Source of the DNA: Rhynchopus sp. YZ270_cl-10
Taxonomy: Eukaryota > Euglenozoa > Diplonemea > Diplonemida > Diplonemidae
DNA length: 64,000 nt
Assembly (NCBI GenBank): GCA_964035575.1
Contig: OZ037909.1
Location: 372,001-436,000, forward strand
Direction of reading: 5' to 3'
This document shows positions 55,046 to 64,000 of this stretch, piece after piece (the stretch's first letter is position 1; the number at the start of each line of letters is the position of its first letter). A model generated the notes under the pieces. It did no database searches and had not been told where the DNA came from. It saw only the letters and a list, made by a program, of their open reading frames with translations. Made by a program: the position numbers and the translations under genes.

Positions 55046-55903
55046 TTACTTCTTTTTTGCCACCCCGCTGAGCCCTTCCACCACCGCCGCGCCACCGATC
55101 CCGAAGTTCTGAGCCTGGCTGGAGGACTCTCTGTCTGTTGCATCCTCCAGGGTACGCATGCCTTCACGGATTGTTGCGGTGGCTTGGTTGATGGGGAGGG
55201 CGGTGGAACGGCAGATCTTACGGGCCAAGGCGAGGGCAGTCTCGAGCACTTCATCCTTAGGGACAGATTCGAGACAGAGACCAATTTTGACTGCCTCTTC
55301 ACCAGTCACGACGTCTCCAGTCAGGATCATGCGTGCTGCCTGCTGGGGGCCCACCAAACGTGGAAGGTGGTACGACGCCGCCATTCCTGGGTGAATTCCG
55401 ATCTTCACAAAGTTGACGGAAAGCTTTGCACAGTGCGCAACAATTCTCATATCCGCCGCCATAGCGAGGCACAACCCCGCACCCACTGCAGGTCCATTAA
55501 TCGCAGAGATAACCGGAACCGGGACCTTCTTGATTGCAAGGAATCTCGCGTAGAAGTCGAGCATGCATTGTTTGTTTTCGGCGTCAGATTCTGGCGTCAA
55601 CGGCGCGCCAATGGCAACGCGGGAGTTGAGGAAGTCAAGATCACCTCCAGCGGAGAAGGCACGACCACTCCCAGTGACCACCACAGCGCGCAGGTCGCGT
55701 CCTCCCTTTGCAAGGTCCTCAGCCACCGCCTTAAACTCCTCGCCCATAGCAACCGTGAGCGCGTTCAGCTTCTCGGGGTTGTTCAGTGTGACGATGGCGA
55801 TTGCCGGGTTCGTCACGTCCTTGGTCACAGTGACAAAACCCCCACTCCGTTCTGTGAAGCAGCGTGCTCCACGCACTGCGCTCTGCCTTGCGAGTTGCAA
55901 CAT
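55046..55903 (-). CDS. Mitochondrial crotonase (enoyl-CoA hydratase/isomerase family)
   Basis: A single exon, 285 aa. The N-terminus MLQLARQSAVRGARCFTERS is basic and lacks acids until position 18, a mitochondrial targeting peptide. The crotonase fold follows: IAIVTLNNPEKLNAL, the CoA-binding/oxyanion SGRAFSAGGDLDFL, INGPAVGAGLCLAMAADMRI and IGIHPGMAASYHLPRLVG. The two glutamates that hydrate the double bond in classical enoyl-CoA hydratase (GGGCELAMMCD and PEIxLG) are not present here (Cys in the first, none in the second). Plain 2-enoyl-CoA hydratase activity is therefore doubtful; an isomerase, hydrolase or dehalogenase-like crotonase is more likely. The short C-terminus ends in KKK. A likely trans-splice acceptor (CCCCTAG) lies 8 nt before the ATG. 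Confidence 0.88.
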   Translation of the reverse strand: MLQLARQSAVRGARCFTERSGGFVTVTKDVTNPAIAIVTLNNPEKLNALTVAMGEEFKAVAEDLAKGGRDLRAVVVTGSGRAFSAGGDLDFLNSRVAIGAPLTPESDAENKQCMLDFYARFLAIKKVPVPVISAINGPAVGAGLCLAMAADMRIVAHCAKLSVNFVKIGIHPGMAASYHLPRLVGPQQAARMILTGDVVTGEEAVKIGLCLESVPKDEVLETALALARKICRSTALPINQATATIREGMRTLEDATDRESSSQAQNFGIGGAAVVEGLSGVAKKK

Positions 55904-56660
55904 CTTTTTCTAGGGGATTTTTCTATTTTTGGGTGTTGAAGGGGAGGAAAGGAAGGGAGGGAGAAGTTAATGATAAAGAAGAGAGGGACATAGATTTGTT
56001 TTATTGTAGTTTTTTTGTGAAGAAAATAAAAAAAAATTTTGTAGGGAAAAAAAAAAAATGTGAATGTACCTACACTGCATCCACATCTATAAAAAAAAAA
56101 CAGAAAAAAAAATTTGGGTAAGATAATTCGAAGCGTCTTCTGTGCTAAGTCATCTTTGGAATGGTGGGGAAAAGACTTGGGGAAGGGGTAATGGAGGTTG
56201 TGGAACGGAGGTATTTTTTTTTATTGTTTTTTTGATTGGAATAGTGTAGTTGCCACCTGTGCAAGCTCCACTGTCCATTTTTTTTTTTTTTACAAATAAC
56301 CCACTAAAGTGGGCATTGGTACTCAAAAATGTAACCTTGAAGAGAAAAAAAAAAGGCTAGATTGTTTTTTTTTGAGAATAATCAGCATTCGTGTAGACGA
56401 CCCCAGATTCTGCCCTTGAAGCGCGTCGTATGAAGACGCCACTCTCTAGAGGCCCTCCCCGCTCAAAAAAACACCCCCAGGCATAATAAACATTGTTCTC
56501 GTTGAAGAGAAAAGAAATTTGAACCTGAAATACAAAGCCTTCTCGTAGCAGTGTACCTCGACCGGTTGGGTGGACCCCCCAAACCATGCCAGTCCTACAT
56601 CCATTTTGTGGTTTACATTTTGAAAAGAAAAGAACTAAAGGAAAGTCTTAAAATGAACGT
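55904..56660. other. Intergenic spacer with short repeats
   Basis: Short repeats at 56,113-56,160, 56,238-56,272 and 56,517-56,635 (a full-length-looking GACTTGAAATACAAAGC-family copy, here ACCTGAAATACAAAGC). No gene seen. Confidence 0.45.
56517..56635. repeat. Short interspersed repeat, near-complete copy
   Basis: It runs TTGAACCTGAAATACAAAGC, CTTCTCGTAGCAGTGTACC, CCAAACCATGCCAGTCC, TACATCCATTTTGTGGTTTA. Compare 24,752-24,850, 58,169-58,250 and the two pieces flanking the foldback element at 363-1,203. Confidence 0.65.
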
Positions 56661-56899
56661 TGCTCAAGAGTGAGATACCTCCACAATGGGTGGATGTTCG
56701 AAGAACAAGTTGTTGGGAAAAAGGGGGAAATGTCACAAGAGCGGAGGGAGGGAAAAACAGGTCGGGGGTCTCGCGGTGATCTCCCTGACGCGAGGCAGTA
56801 TGTTGAAGAGAAATTGTTTTCCTTCTTCCCCTCCAGGCCAGCTCAGCTCATGCTGTCAGCGCCTTTAGCAAGGATGCTTGCACGGAAGTTGATGCTTGC

Positions 56900-57670
56900 T
56901 ATGATGTCGGGGTGTCTGTTGTAGATTTAAAGTTATATTTTTTGCTGGAGGGATGTACATCCGATATCAGCAGAAATCTGAAACCGGGTAAATATTACAC
57001 TGATTTTTGGAGCCAGTTTAAAGTTAGCCAATTTTCGCTAAAAAAATTGTCCGACCCCGGAATTTTTACAGATCCGGAAATGCATTTAAGGCCATTTTTG
57101 CTCAAAAAAATTGCACGCCAAGCTCCTGCGGGAGAAATTGTGATCTTCATAGATTACAGTGCAAAATTTGTGCACGAGAGGTGGGAGCAGCTGCAGACCG
57201 ACCATTAGTTCTGCAACCCGCATTCACGTGTTTTCGGATGGGGCAAACCACTTCAAGGTGAAGTGGTTGATGGGGTTTTTAGAGTATACGGAAGCCCGGA
57301 TTATCTGGAACTTCTGGCCCACTGGTCACGGCAAAGGCTTGTGGGACAATGAAGGGTACCAGCTGAAACGTGCAGCGGTGGCGGTGAACAAGGGCGCCGC
57401 GAAGTACGACACGGGGTGCAAGCTGGGGAATGCGAAGGAGTTGGCCGAGTGGGCAAAGGAGAACATGGACCCAAAAGGGGATGACTGTCCTGTGAAAGAG
57501 GAGGACGACCTTTTTTTGTTCCCGACATCCCCAAGGTGGACGAAGAAATGGGCGAACGCACAGTTCCTGGCATTCGGAGCAACTTTTTCTGTTTTGCCTC
57601 AAAGGAAAATGACGGGGAATTTGGATTTCGCACCATCCCCTGCTACTCGGAGTGTGAGGTAGGTGGGGAG
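56900..57670 (+). pseudogene. Decayed transposon-type protein gene fragment
   Basis: Two adjoining plus-strand frames look like pieces of one protein. The first (to 57,208) has EIVIFIDYSAKFVHERWEQL. The second (from 57,159) has VFSDGANHFKVKWLMGFLEY, then IIWNFWPTGHGKGLWDNEGY. The order 'FxDYSxxF..E..QL..H ... FSDGxxxxFK ... WNFxxxxHGKGxxDxxGxxxKR' matches a dispersed family of eukaryotic proteins that I take to be of DNA-transposon (DDE-type) origin. The acidic residues fit a catalytic triad. It is the only plus-strand coding-like sequence between the genes, and it lies in the space after the calcineurin B-like gene. It is broken into at least two frames, so it is likely dead unless an intron hides there. 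Confidence 0.5.
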
Positions 57671-57703
57671 TTCACCACCAACGTGAGGCGGAGCTCTTCT
57701 TTT

Positions 57704-59130
57704 TCAGCCTCCAGTTGCAGGCAACAGGGCCTTGAAGTTCTCAAGACCGTATTCCTGAACTCTGCCGTGTCTGAATAAAAAGGGGGTATACCTGGTGACC
57801 ATTGCTGCAAACTCTTCTCGGTCAATTGCCCCGTCCCCGTTGGTGTCGGCCTGTGGGTTTGTTATGTTGTCGTGGTGATGAACGGAAGGACGGATGGTCG
57901 AGTGGGGGGGTGCATGTGCATACCTCAGCGAACGTCTCGCTGATCATCTGGTCCAACAGCTCGGGTGACATCCCCACGTTGCTTCCGGCGTTCTTCTGGT
58001 TCGCCTCGCGCAACGACCCCACCAGGATCGAGCGCAGCTCTGACTGCGAAATCGTCCCGTCCCCATCAATGTCATATAATCGGAATGCAACTGCAAGAAG
58101 CAAGAAGAGAGTCAGTAGGCAAAGGCAAAGGCAGAGACATAAAAAACGAGAATTTGAAGGAACAAAAAAAATTGACTTGAAATACAAAGCTCTCGTGACA
58201 GTGTGGAACCCCAACCATGTATTCTTACCTCCATTTCAGAGTCCGGTTGGGATGGGGAAAAAAAAAAACAAAAAAAAACCCCTTCTAGCAACATACATGC
58301 AACCTTCTCACGCGCAGTCCCCCGCTTCGAAAACACAGACAGCCCTCTGATAAACTCCTCGAGATCAATCTCTTTGTTTCCATCCTATCGGGGGTTTTGA
58401 ATTTTTGAAATTTTAATTTAAACTGGACATCCGGCTTTAAAATGGGTAACGGTAGGTGGCGTGGCCGAGCCCAAAAAGAAATATGTACACTTTTGTTGAC
58501 TTTCTTCAACTCTTCTGGCGCGGGATTTTACCTAGGGGGTAAAAGTTCCGCTCGCTTCGCAGAGGTACAGACCAGAACCTCTTTTCCCTCTTTATTTCCC
58601 CCCAAAAACACCCAACATACCCCATCGAATAGAGTGAACATCCGGTCCAAAAACATTGTGGGGAGATTGACAAAGGAGTCGCCAACGACTGCGGCGGAGA
58701 CGGTTGGCTTTGTTCGGGTTGGGGAGGAGGAGGAATTATGCCGGCTGGTGTTGGCACGGCACATGGAAGAGGAGCCTTTGCGTTTCATCGGCTGTGTTTC
58801 GTGGTTTGCAGATGTCTCTAGGGTGTCGGGCTGTTGGAAGGCACCAAGCCATTCGCCTCTATCGATAACACCGTCATCCTGCTGCGACGCACTCAGCTCC
58901 GCAAAGTGCTTGCACAGCACCCCAATCTCCGACACAGTAAAGTGCGTTGTCGTTGCCAGCTCCTGCCGCTTGGCATAGCTCAGCCCCCCGACCTCCCCGC
59001 GCTCCTCCTCCTTCTCCTTTTCCTTCTCCTTCTTGCCATTCGCCTTATGTCGTGGACTGCTCCCTCTCCTATTAGTTTTATTCTCCGATTTCTTCCCATT
59101 CGCAGCATTCTTCCCACCACACTGCCCCAT
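57704..59130 (-). CDS. Calcineurin B-like EF-hand protein, probably N-myristoylated
   Basis: Five exons: 59,130-58,621, 58,384-58,297, 58,090-57,924 and 57,850-57,704, with the first holding the long head (exon count four if the last is unbroken, 303 aa). The joined frame gives FDGDGNKEIDLEEFIRGLS, then EKVAFAFRLYDIDGDGTIS, then ADTNGDGAIDREEFAAMV: three canonical EF-hand loops in the order and spacing of calcineurin B. A fourth, diverged N-terminal hand is likely around QQDDGVIDRGEW. MGQCGG at the start suits N-myristoylation with nearby palmitoylation. The head (residues 8-50) is Lys/Glu-rich and longer than in typical calcineurin B (about 170 aa in total). Calcineurin B binds Ca2+ and activates a phosphatase catalytic subunit; a CBL-type sensor is an alternative. 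The last exon contains GTATAC...TTCAG, a possible 21-nt intron, so the C-terminus may be seven residues shorter. Confidence 0.82.
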
Positions 59131-59511
59131 CAGAGTGGAAAAAAAAACCCCAAAAAAAATGAGTTTTTAAAAAGTACTCCGGAAAAATGGGTGGTGTGTG
59201 TTATAGTGTATCCCTTTTGATAAGTGAGTTGAAGTGGGGGAAAAAGAGAAAAAAAATTGGAAAGTGGTCTCTTTTTTTGTCGACAATCGCACCCCCTTGG
59301 GGTATCTAAGGTCTCATTGATACATCCCTCCTTTTTTTACTCTAAAACTCTAACAAAACATCTAGAAAAAATAGGGGGGGAAAGGGTTGGTAAAAAAAAA
59401 AACAACATCCGCCTCTGTTGTAGTCACTCCCACCCAATAACCACCGCTTCGGATCAAAAAAAAACAATGGAGTCTTCTTTCTTCTTCTTCTTGGATAGAC
59501 CAAAAAGTGAA

Positions 59512-59583
59512 GTTGATAGCGCAAACGCCTCTGGGACGCAGGCACTGACACTCCGCGGGTTATCGAACCCCGGAGTGTTGCGC
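59512..59583. repeat. LINE-tail-derived short repeat, near-identical to the LINE 3' end
   Basis: GTTGATAGCGCAAACGCCTC, GGGACGCAGGCACTGACACT and CCGCGGGTTATCGAACCCCG match 41,592-41,661 at all but one base. Similarity begins in the shared AAGTGAAG before it and stops after GTGTTGCGC. It is in the same orientation as the LINE tail, 18 kb away. Confidence 0.85.
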
Positions 59584-59658
59584 ATGGGCCAAAAAAGAAA
59601 CACATCCTTTTTTTTTTTTTTTCAAAAAGTCGGCTTCTGTGTTTAATCTTTGAACCAT

Positions 59659-60723
59659 CTACAGAGGCTCTGCAAACCCAAATGGAGTGTCCAAAGCTGT
59701 TAACGCAACTTGGAGGGTGAGCTGTTGCGCTACCTCCCTGCTTGCATAGGGGAAAATGCACTCCGATACGTCGCTGAAGGCCTCACAGAACGCGCCAAGG
59801 TGGATCTGCGGATAGGCCGCACACTGCCTCTCCCAGGCGTCGCTAAGCACCGTCACCACCACCTTGTCAAGCCAGCCCCCCAACAACCCCTGCAAAAACC
59901 CGACAAAATGGTCGACACACCAGGCCCTCTCCCCCCTCACCCCTACCATCTCCTGCAACACCAATACAAGCTCCTCTGGGATCCATGGACGTTCATCTTC
60001 TTCAATCTTCTTTACCTTCTCCTTCTTTTCAACCTGCACTGCAGGCAACGCATGAGGCAATGGCTGCACCCCTTCAGGCACCGGGACTACAGAGGTATCC
60101 CCCAACCCATTCACATAGTCAGGCACATCGGGGTACGATGGTGGAAGCTCCTGTGGCAACATAGAACGTTGAAGCCATTCCCCGACAATATCAACCACTA
60201 CACGGTCAACTGCGTCCTCCATCTCTTCATCAGGATATTTATTTAGGGCAACAATTTTGAGACAAATATTAAAGTCATTCCAGCCCACTCTGCACCCCGG
60301 AGGAGGGCGGGTTTTCCGTAGAACCTCCTCCGTATTTTCAAGCCCTTCTAATACACGAAGCTTGGAGAGGAGTTGTGAGTAGGAGTCGTAAGAGAGGGTA
60401 GGGGGTGTGTTGGTAGGGGGGGTGGTGGTGGTGGGGGTGGATTTCCCCTTAGAACGGATCTTGGTGGCGGGGGTGTGTGCTGCTTCGGCTAGGCAGGCTT
60501 CTTCGAAGAGTGCGTAGAGGCATTTTTCCACCTCGCGTTTGTTCGCAAGCTCTGTTGCAGAGTACCGTAGTGACTGCGCTGCCGGCTGGGAGGGTGCAGA
60601 AGAAGGGTGGGATCGGTTGCGTGGGGTGGTGCGGGTGTTCGCGGCAGGTCCGGTGGCCCCAGAGCGCTCCCGCTTCTTGCGCAAAAGGTTGTCACCTTGC
60701 GCAGGTCGACCGTTTCTTTTCAT
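59659..60723 (-). CDS. Hypothetical protein
   Basis: A single exon, 354 aa, from the ATG at 60,723 (MKRNGRPAQGDNLLRKKRE); the frame is open further upstream but that part is low-complexity. The first ~55 residues are basic and disordered (NLLRKKRERSG, nuclear-localisation-like). About 60-175 hold a helical segment (KREVEKCLYALFEEACLAEA), a Thr/Pro run, and a second helical part (YSQLLSKLRVLEGLENTEEVL). The C-terminal half is mainly helical with conserved-looking Trp/Tyr (GWNDFNICLKIVAL, VGEWLQRSMLP, FVGFLQGLLGGWLDKVVVTV). No known family or catalytic motif. Composition and neat stop/start spacing to its neighbours support a real gene. Confidence 0.65.
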   Translation of the reverse strand: MKRNGRPAQGDNLLRKKRERSGATGPAANTRTTPRNRSHPSSAPSQPAAQSLRYSATELANKREVEKCLYALFEEACLAEAAHTPATKIRSKGKSTPTTTTPPTNTPPTLSYDSYSQLLSKLRVLEGLENTEEVLRKTRPPPGCRVGWNDFNICLKIVALNKYPDEEMEDAVDRVVVDIVGEWLQRSMLPQELPPSYPDVPDYVNGLGDTSVVPVPEGVQPLPHALPAVQVEKKEKVKKIEEDERPWIPEELVLVLQEMVGVRGERAWCVDHFVGFLQGLLGGWLDKVVVTVLSDAWERQCAAYPQIHLGAFCEAFSDVSECIFPYASREVAQQLTLQVALTALDTPFGFAEPL

Positions 60724-61488
60724 CGCATTTGGGGAAAGGGTGGTGTTCTGGAAATTTTTTTGAGATGACGGAGAGAGAGAGAGAGAGGGAGGGAGGATGG
60801 TGGGGGGGGGGTTTATAATGGTTAATGCAGGTAGTTGAGTCGCTCTACCCCAAGAGAATAGAGCATGGGGTGTAATAGAATGGTTAATGCAGGGTAGCTC
60901 CGAGTGCGACTGACTGATGTACGCTGCCAAGACCAGACCGGATTAAAGCAAAGAAAGGAATGATCCTGATCAGAAATGTAAAATGGTGTTGGGAAAAGAT
61001 TTAGGGGGGGTTTTTTTTGGGAAAATCGTAGAGCGATTTGAGTGCTGTTGGAGGAGTAATTTTCTCTCCGTAAGACAACTGATGGGGTTGGAATTAGACA
61101 ATAGCGGGGAGGAAGGGAGGGGAAGGGGGCAGGGGGAGGGGATAGTAGACTCTAGTGAAACAATACAAATCCTTGAGGAAAACAAAGAGAGAAAAGAAAT
61201 AAAAACGTTGTAATATGAACCTAAGCCTCTCTGTGCTCAGTATCCAAACGTAAAAAAACTAAATTGACAAAATAAAGGCTACAAAAAGAGATATTTTTTC
61301 AATCTGTGGATTGTGTATACATTTTTTTCCTTCTAAATCATGAACATAAAATGAAAATAAAGTGTTGAAAGTTCACACCGAATGCACGATTCTCTTCTTT
61401 AAAATCAACCCCGACCATAAATACTACACGGGGTTGATGTACCACACATTTCTGGGACACATAAAATACAAAAAAGCCAGCAAACGGA
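60724..61488. other. Intergenic spacer, no gene seen
   Basis: Two copies of a GGTTAATGCAGG(G)TAG block near 60,817 and 60,881, a short repeat at 61,206-61,245 and a hairpin at 61,404-61,438. Confidence 0.45.
61404..61438. other. Hairpin, 10-bp perfect stem
   Basis: ATCAACCCCG pairs with CGGGGTTGAT around a 15-base loop, 50 bases past the stop of the coiled-coil gene on the minus strand. It may help 3' end formation or be a small MITE relic. Confidence 0.5.
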
Positions 61489-62355
61489 CTAAGGCAGAGG
61501 CTGGCCTAGCGCTGCTGCGACCGGCCGCTTTGGACTTCCGAAGGTTGGGTTTACTGTGAAGGAACGGAGAGTTGCGTAATTAGGCACTGGCGAATCGACA
61601 ACACCCCCACCACCACCACCACCACCCTCCACCACCGGGAGAGGAAGTGGAACGTGCTTCGGTGTTCCCACCGGGGAGCTAGTGTGGTCCACATGCTGCA
61701 TACGCGATTTGATGCTCCGTGCGTCACGCAGATCTTTGTTCGCTAAGGATGCAGACCTGGAGCGGACACTTCCGCCACGTTTTGCAGACAGCGAGCGGGT
61801 AGGAAGCTCCCTCCAGTCTGAAGCGCCATAGTGCATCTTCTCGACGTCCGTGAGAAGACCCGAAATGGTCTGTTTCGCCTGCTGCCTTGCGCGGCCAAGT
61901 CTGTCGAGGTTGCGGTTCATGTCGTCGATGATTGCTTTGTTCCTGACCAACGCCTTGCGAAGCGTCTGGTTTGTGAGTGTGCTTGAAAGGCCCTGTCTGA
62001 CAATGCCTAGTTCTGTGAGGAGTGTGCACACTGCGCGCACCATCTCTGGTCGGGTCGCGTCGGTGTCGATAGGTGCGGCAGCGTAGCGGCGTGGCTGTAA
62101 GAGAGCTGCCTCGTTCTCCTTGGTCAGTGCTGTCGCCTCGCGTGCTAGGCACAGTGCGGTCTGCAGTGCGCCCACCTCCTTCTGGAGGGCCTCCCGCTCG
62201 GCCACCTCGTGCGACAGTGTGCTGTTGGTGTTGATGTGGTGCTGGTACGATACGTCCCGTTCTGCCATGAGCTTCGCAAGCTCTTGGTCCCCTTCAGTGA
62301 TCTTGGTGATCAGGCTTGCGATCTCACGGCGCAGCGCGTCCTCTTCAGTGCGTGA
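61489..62355 (-). CDS. Coiled-coil protein, last exon (5' part outside or not found)
   Basis: An 867-nt exon opens after a good acceptor, TTTCATTTTACAG, at 62,356-62,368, in phase 0, and ends at TAG 61,489 (288 codons). The frame has no ATG near the acceptor that would start a protein sensibly, so earlier exons must exist; none is visible up to the window end, and the intron would have to span minisatellites of over 1.3 kb. The exon encodes a coiled coil (SRTEEDALRREIASLITKI, EREALQKEVGALQTALCL), a helical middle (LRKALVRNKAIIDDMNRNL), then an S/R- and P/V-rich tail with a poly-Gly run (about 8 Gly). Probably a structural or cytoskeletal protein. Confidence 0.65.
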   Translation of the reverse strand, partial: SRTEEDALRREIASLITKITEGDQELAKLMAERDVSYQHHINTNSTLSHEVAEREALQKEVGALQTALCLAREATALTKENEAALLQPRRYAAAPIDTDATRPEMVRAVCTLLTELGIVRQGLSSTLTNQTLRKALVRNKAIIDDMNRNLDRLGRARQQAKQTISGLLTDVEKMHYGASDWRELPTRSLSAKRGGSVRSRSASLANKDLRDARSIKSRMQHVDHTSSPVGTPKHVPLPLPVVEGGGGGGGGVVDSPVPNYATLRSFTVNPTFGSPKRPVAAALGQPLP

Positions 62356-62400
62356 CTGTAAAATGAAAGTTGAAAGTTGCATCAACCACCTGAATTAGCT

Positions 62401-62478
62401 GGGTGTTGGGAGGTGTTGGGAGGTGTTGGGAGGTGTTGGGGGGCGTTGGGGGGTGTTGGCGGGCGTTGGGAGGTGAGG
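62401..62478. repeat. Tandem GGGAGGTGTT repeats, left
   Basis: Imperfect 10-bp units, again present at 63,892-63,955. The two tracts bracket the minisatellite block in the same orientation. Confidence 0.9.
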
Positions 62479-62514
62479 CACTTTTTTTCCCACCGGCGTG
62501 AGCCTTTTTCTCGT

Positions 62515-63690
62515 TGGTGAAGTTTTTTAAACACCTGCATTATCATTTCCGGAATCCGTCCTCGCTGTGGTGGGGTCAATTTGCCGAAATGGACAAGTTC
62601 TGAGTACATACGTGATCAATTTTCTCACGCACAGTATACACAGTATACACAGTATACACAGTATACACAGTATACACAGTATACACAGTATACACAGTAT
62701 ACACAGTATACACAGTATACACAGTATACACAGTATACACAGTATACACAGTATACACAGTATACACAGTATACACAGTATACACAGTATACACAGTATA
62801 CACAGTATACACAGTATACACAGTATACACAGTATACACAGTATACACAGTATACACAGTATACACAGTATACACAGTATACACAGTATACACAGTATAC
62901 ACAGTATACACAGTATACACAGTATACACAGTATACACAGTATACACAGTATACACAGTATACACAGTATACACAGTATACACAGTATACACAGTATACA
63001 CAGTATACACAGTATACACAGTATACACAGTATACACAGTATACACAGTATACACAGTATACACAGTATACACAGTATACACAGTATACACAGTATACAC
63101 AGTATACACAGTATACACAGTATACACAGTATACACAGTATACACAGTATACACAGTATACACAGTATACACAGTATACACAGTATACACAGTATACACA
63201 GTATACACAGTATACACAGTATACACAGTATACACAGTATACACAGTATACACAGTATACACAGTATACCATAGCTGCACAGTACAGTACAGTTCTCGTT
63301 TTTGGTCAATTTCCGCACAGTACGCAGTACACAGTACACAGTACACAGTACACAGTACACAGTACACAGTACACAGTACACAGTACACAGTACACAGTAC
63401 ACAGTACACAGTACACAGTACACAGTACACAGTACACAGTACACAGTACACAGTACACAGTACACAGTACACAGTACACAGTACACAGTACACAGTACAC
63501 AGTACACAGTACACAGTACACAGTACACAGTACACAGTACACAGTACACAGTACACAGTACACAGTACACAGTACACAGTACACAGTACACAGTACACAG
63601 TACACAGTACACAGTACACAGTACACAGTACACAGTACACAGTACACAGTACACAGTACACAGTACACAGTACACAGTACACAGTAGCAG
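62515..63690 (+). repeat. Minisatellite-carrying element with two arrays
   Basis: The module TTTCCGGAATCCG, GTGGTGGGGTCAATTTGCCG, AAATGGACAAGTTCTGAG (62,551-62,630) precedes about 71 copies of CAGTATACA (62,631-63,269). A second piece of the module, TCTCGTTTTTGGTCAATTTC (63,294-63,313), precedes about 54 copies of CAGTACA, a 7-bp unit (63,319-63,687). Together with 18,361 and 21,450 it shows one element type whose arrays differ in length and unit. Confidence 0.85.
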
Positions 63691-64000
63691 TACAGCACCA
63701 GAGGTCGGGATTTTCCCTTGGAGGGCGTCTAAATTAATACATTTTTCGCTTTTTTTCCCAAATTTCCACTTTGCCTTTGCCACTATTTTTTTGTTTGACT
63801 TGGAACCGGGACCCCCCTGGAACCCCCTCCAGAAGGGGGTACAGAACACCCTCAAAAAAAAAAAATCCCAAAATTCGGGCTAAATTGGAGGGGTGTTGGG
63901 AGGTGTTGGGAGGCGTTGGGAGGTGTTGGGAGGGCGTTGGGAGGCGTTGGGAGGGTTTGCCGTTTTTTGCAAATCAGGTGGATCAACACAGAAAACTGGA
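63691..64000. other. Window end: spacer and second GGGAGGTGTT tract, no gene seen
   Basis: Short unique sequence, then imperfect GGGAGGTGTT/GGGAGGCGTT units at 63,892-63,955. No coding signal. Confidence 0.5.

Noticed and set aside
58090-58300. Non-canonical intron with GTTGCAT direct repeats in the calcineurin B-like gene
   Set aside because: An ordinary GT-AG intron (donor GTATGTT at 58,296) restores EKVAFAFRLYDIDGDG in frame, matching calcineurin B.

Overview
The window looks like nuclear DNA of a euglenozoan protist, most likely a diplonemid. This is inference from four signs. (1) Every protein gene I can support (15,473-62,355) lies on the minus strand, as in a polycistronic unit. (2) Several genes have conventional introns (GTAYG donors, YAG acceptors), which kinetoplastids almost lack. 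(3) A sequence at 48,082-48,103 (minus) matches the conserved 3' end and donor of diplonemid/kinetoplastid spliced-leader RNA. (4) An 18S rRNA fragment at 22,671-22,750 carries a kinetoplastid-like variant. No gene looks prokaryotic or organellar.

Layout. 1-15,472 has no convincing gene; it is A/T- and G-tract-rich DNA filled with foldback elements, MITE-like inverted repeats and short interspersed repeats. 15,473-17,342 encodes an importin-alpha-like ARM protein with a ubiquitin-like head. 17,343-25,830 is repeat-rich: an exact-looking 119-bp direct repeat, three minisatellite units, a minisatellite-carrying dispersed element and the 18S fragment. From 25,831 to 40,430 lie a dual-specificity pseudophosphatase (five exons), a small two-exon basic protein, a secreted protein, a DUF4116 protein with a ubiquitin-like head, a coiled-coil protein (two exons) and a probable organellar helical-repeat protein. 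41,592-48,104 is an apparently intact LINE. 48,245-62,355 holds a Cache/HAMP/cyclase-homology receptor, an Mtq2/HEMK2 methyltransferase, a secretory parvulin-thioredoxin fusion (two exons), a crotonase, a calcineurin B-like EF-hand protein (five exons), an unknown protein and the 3' part of a coiled-coil gene whose 5' exons lie beyond large minisatellites or outside the window. The window ends in minisatellite arrays.

The most notable system is the LINE. ORF1 and ORF2 share one frame and are separated by a single TGA in a CGG context with a hairpin just downstream. ORF2 has no ATG before its endonuclease domain, which points to programmed stop readthrough. Its 5' region holds the spliced-leader-like exon/donor junction, and its 3' end is a hairpin-bearing tail shared with short dispersed repeats across the window, which looks like LINE/SINE tail sharing. 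Host genes here do use TGA as a stop. Other oddities are two enzyme-like proteins lacking key catalytic residues (pseudophosphatase, pseudocyclase), a crotonase lacking both usual glutamates, and hAT-like elements, two of them with perfect 8-bp target duplications.
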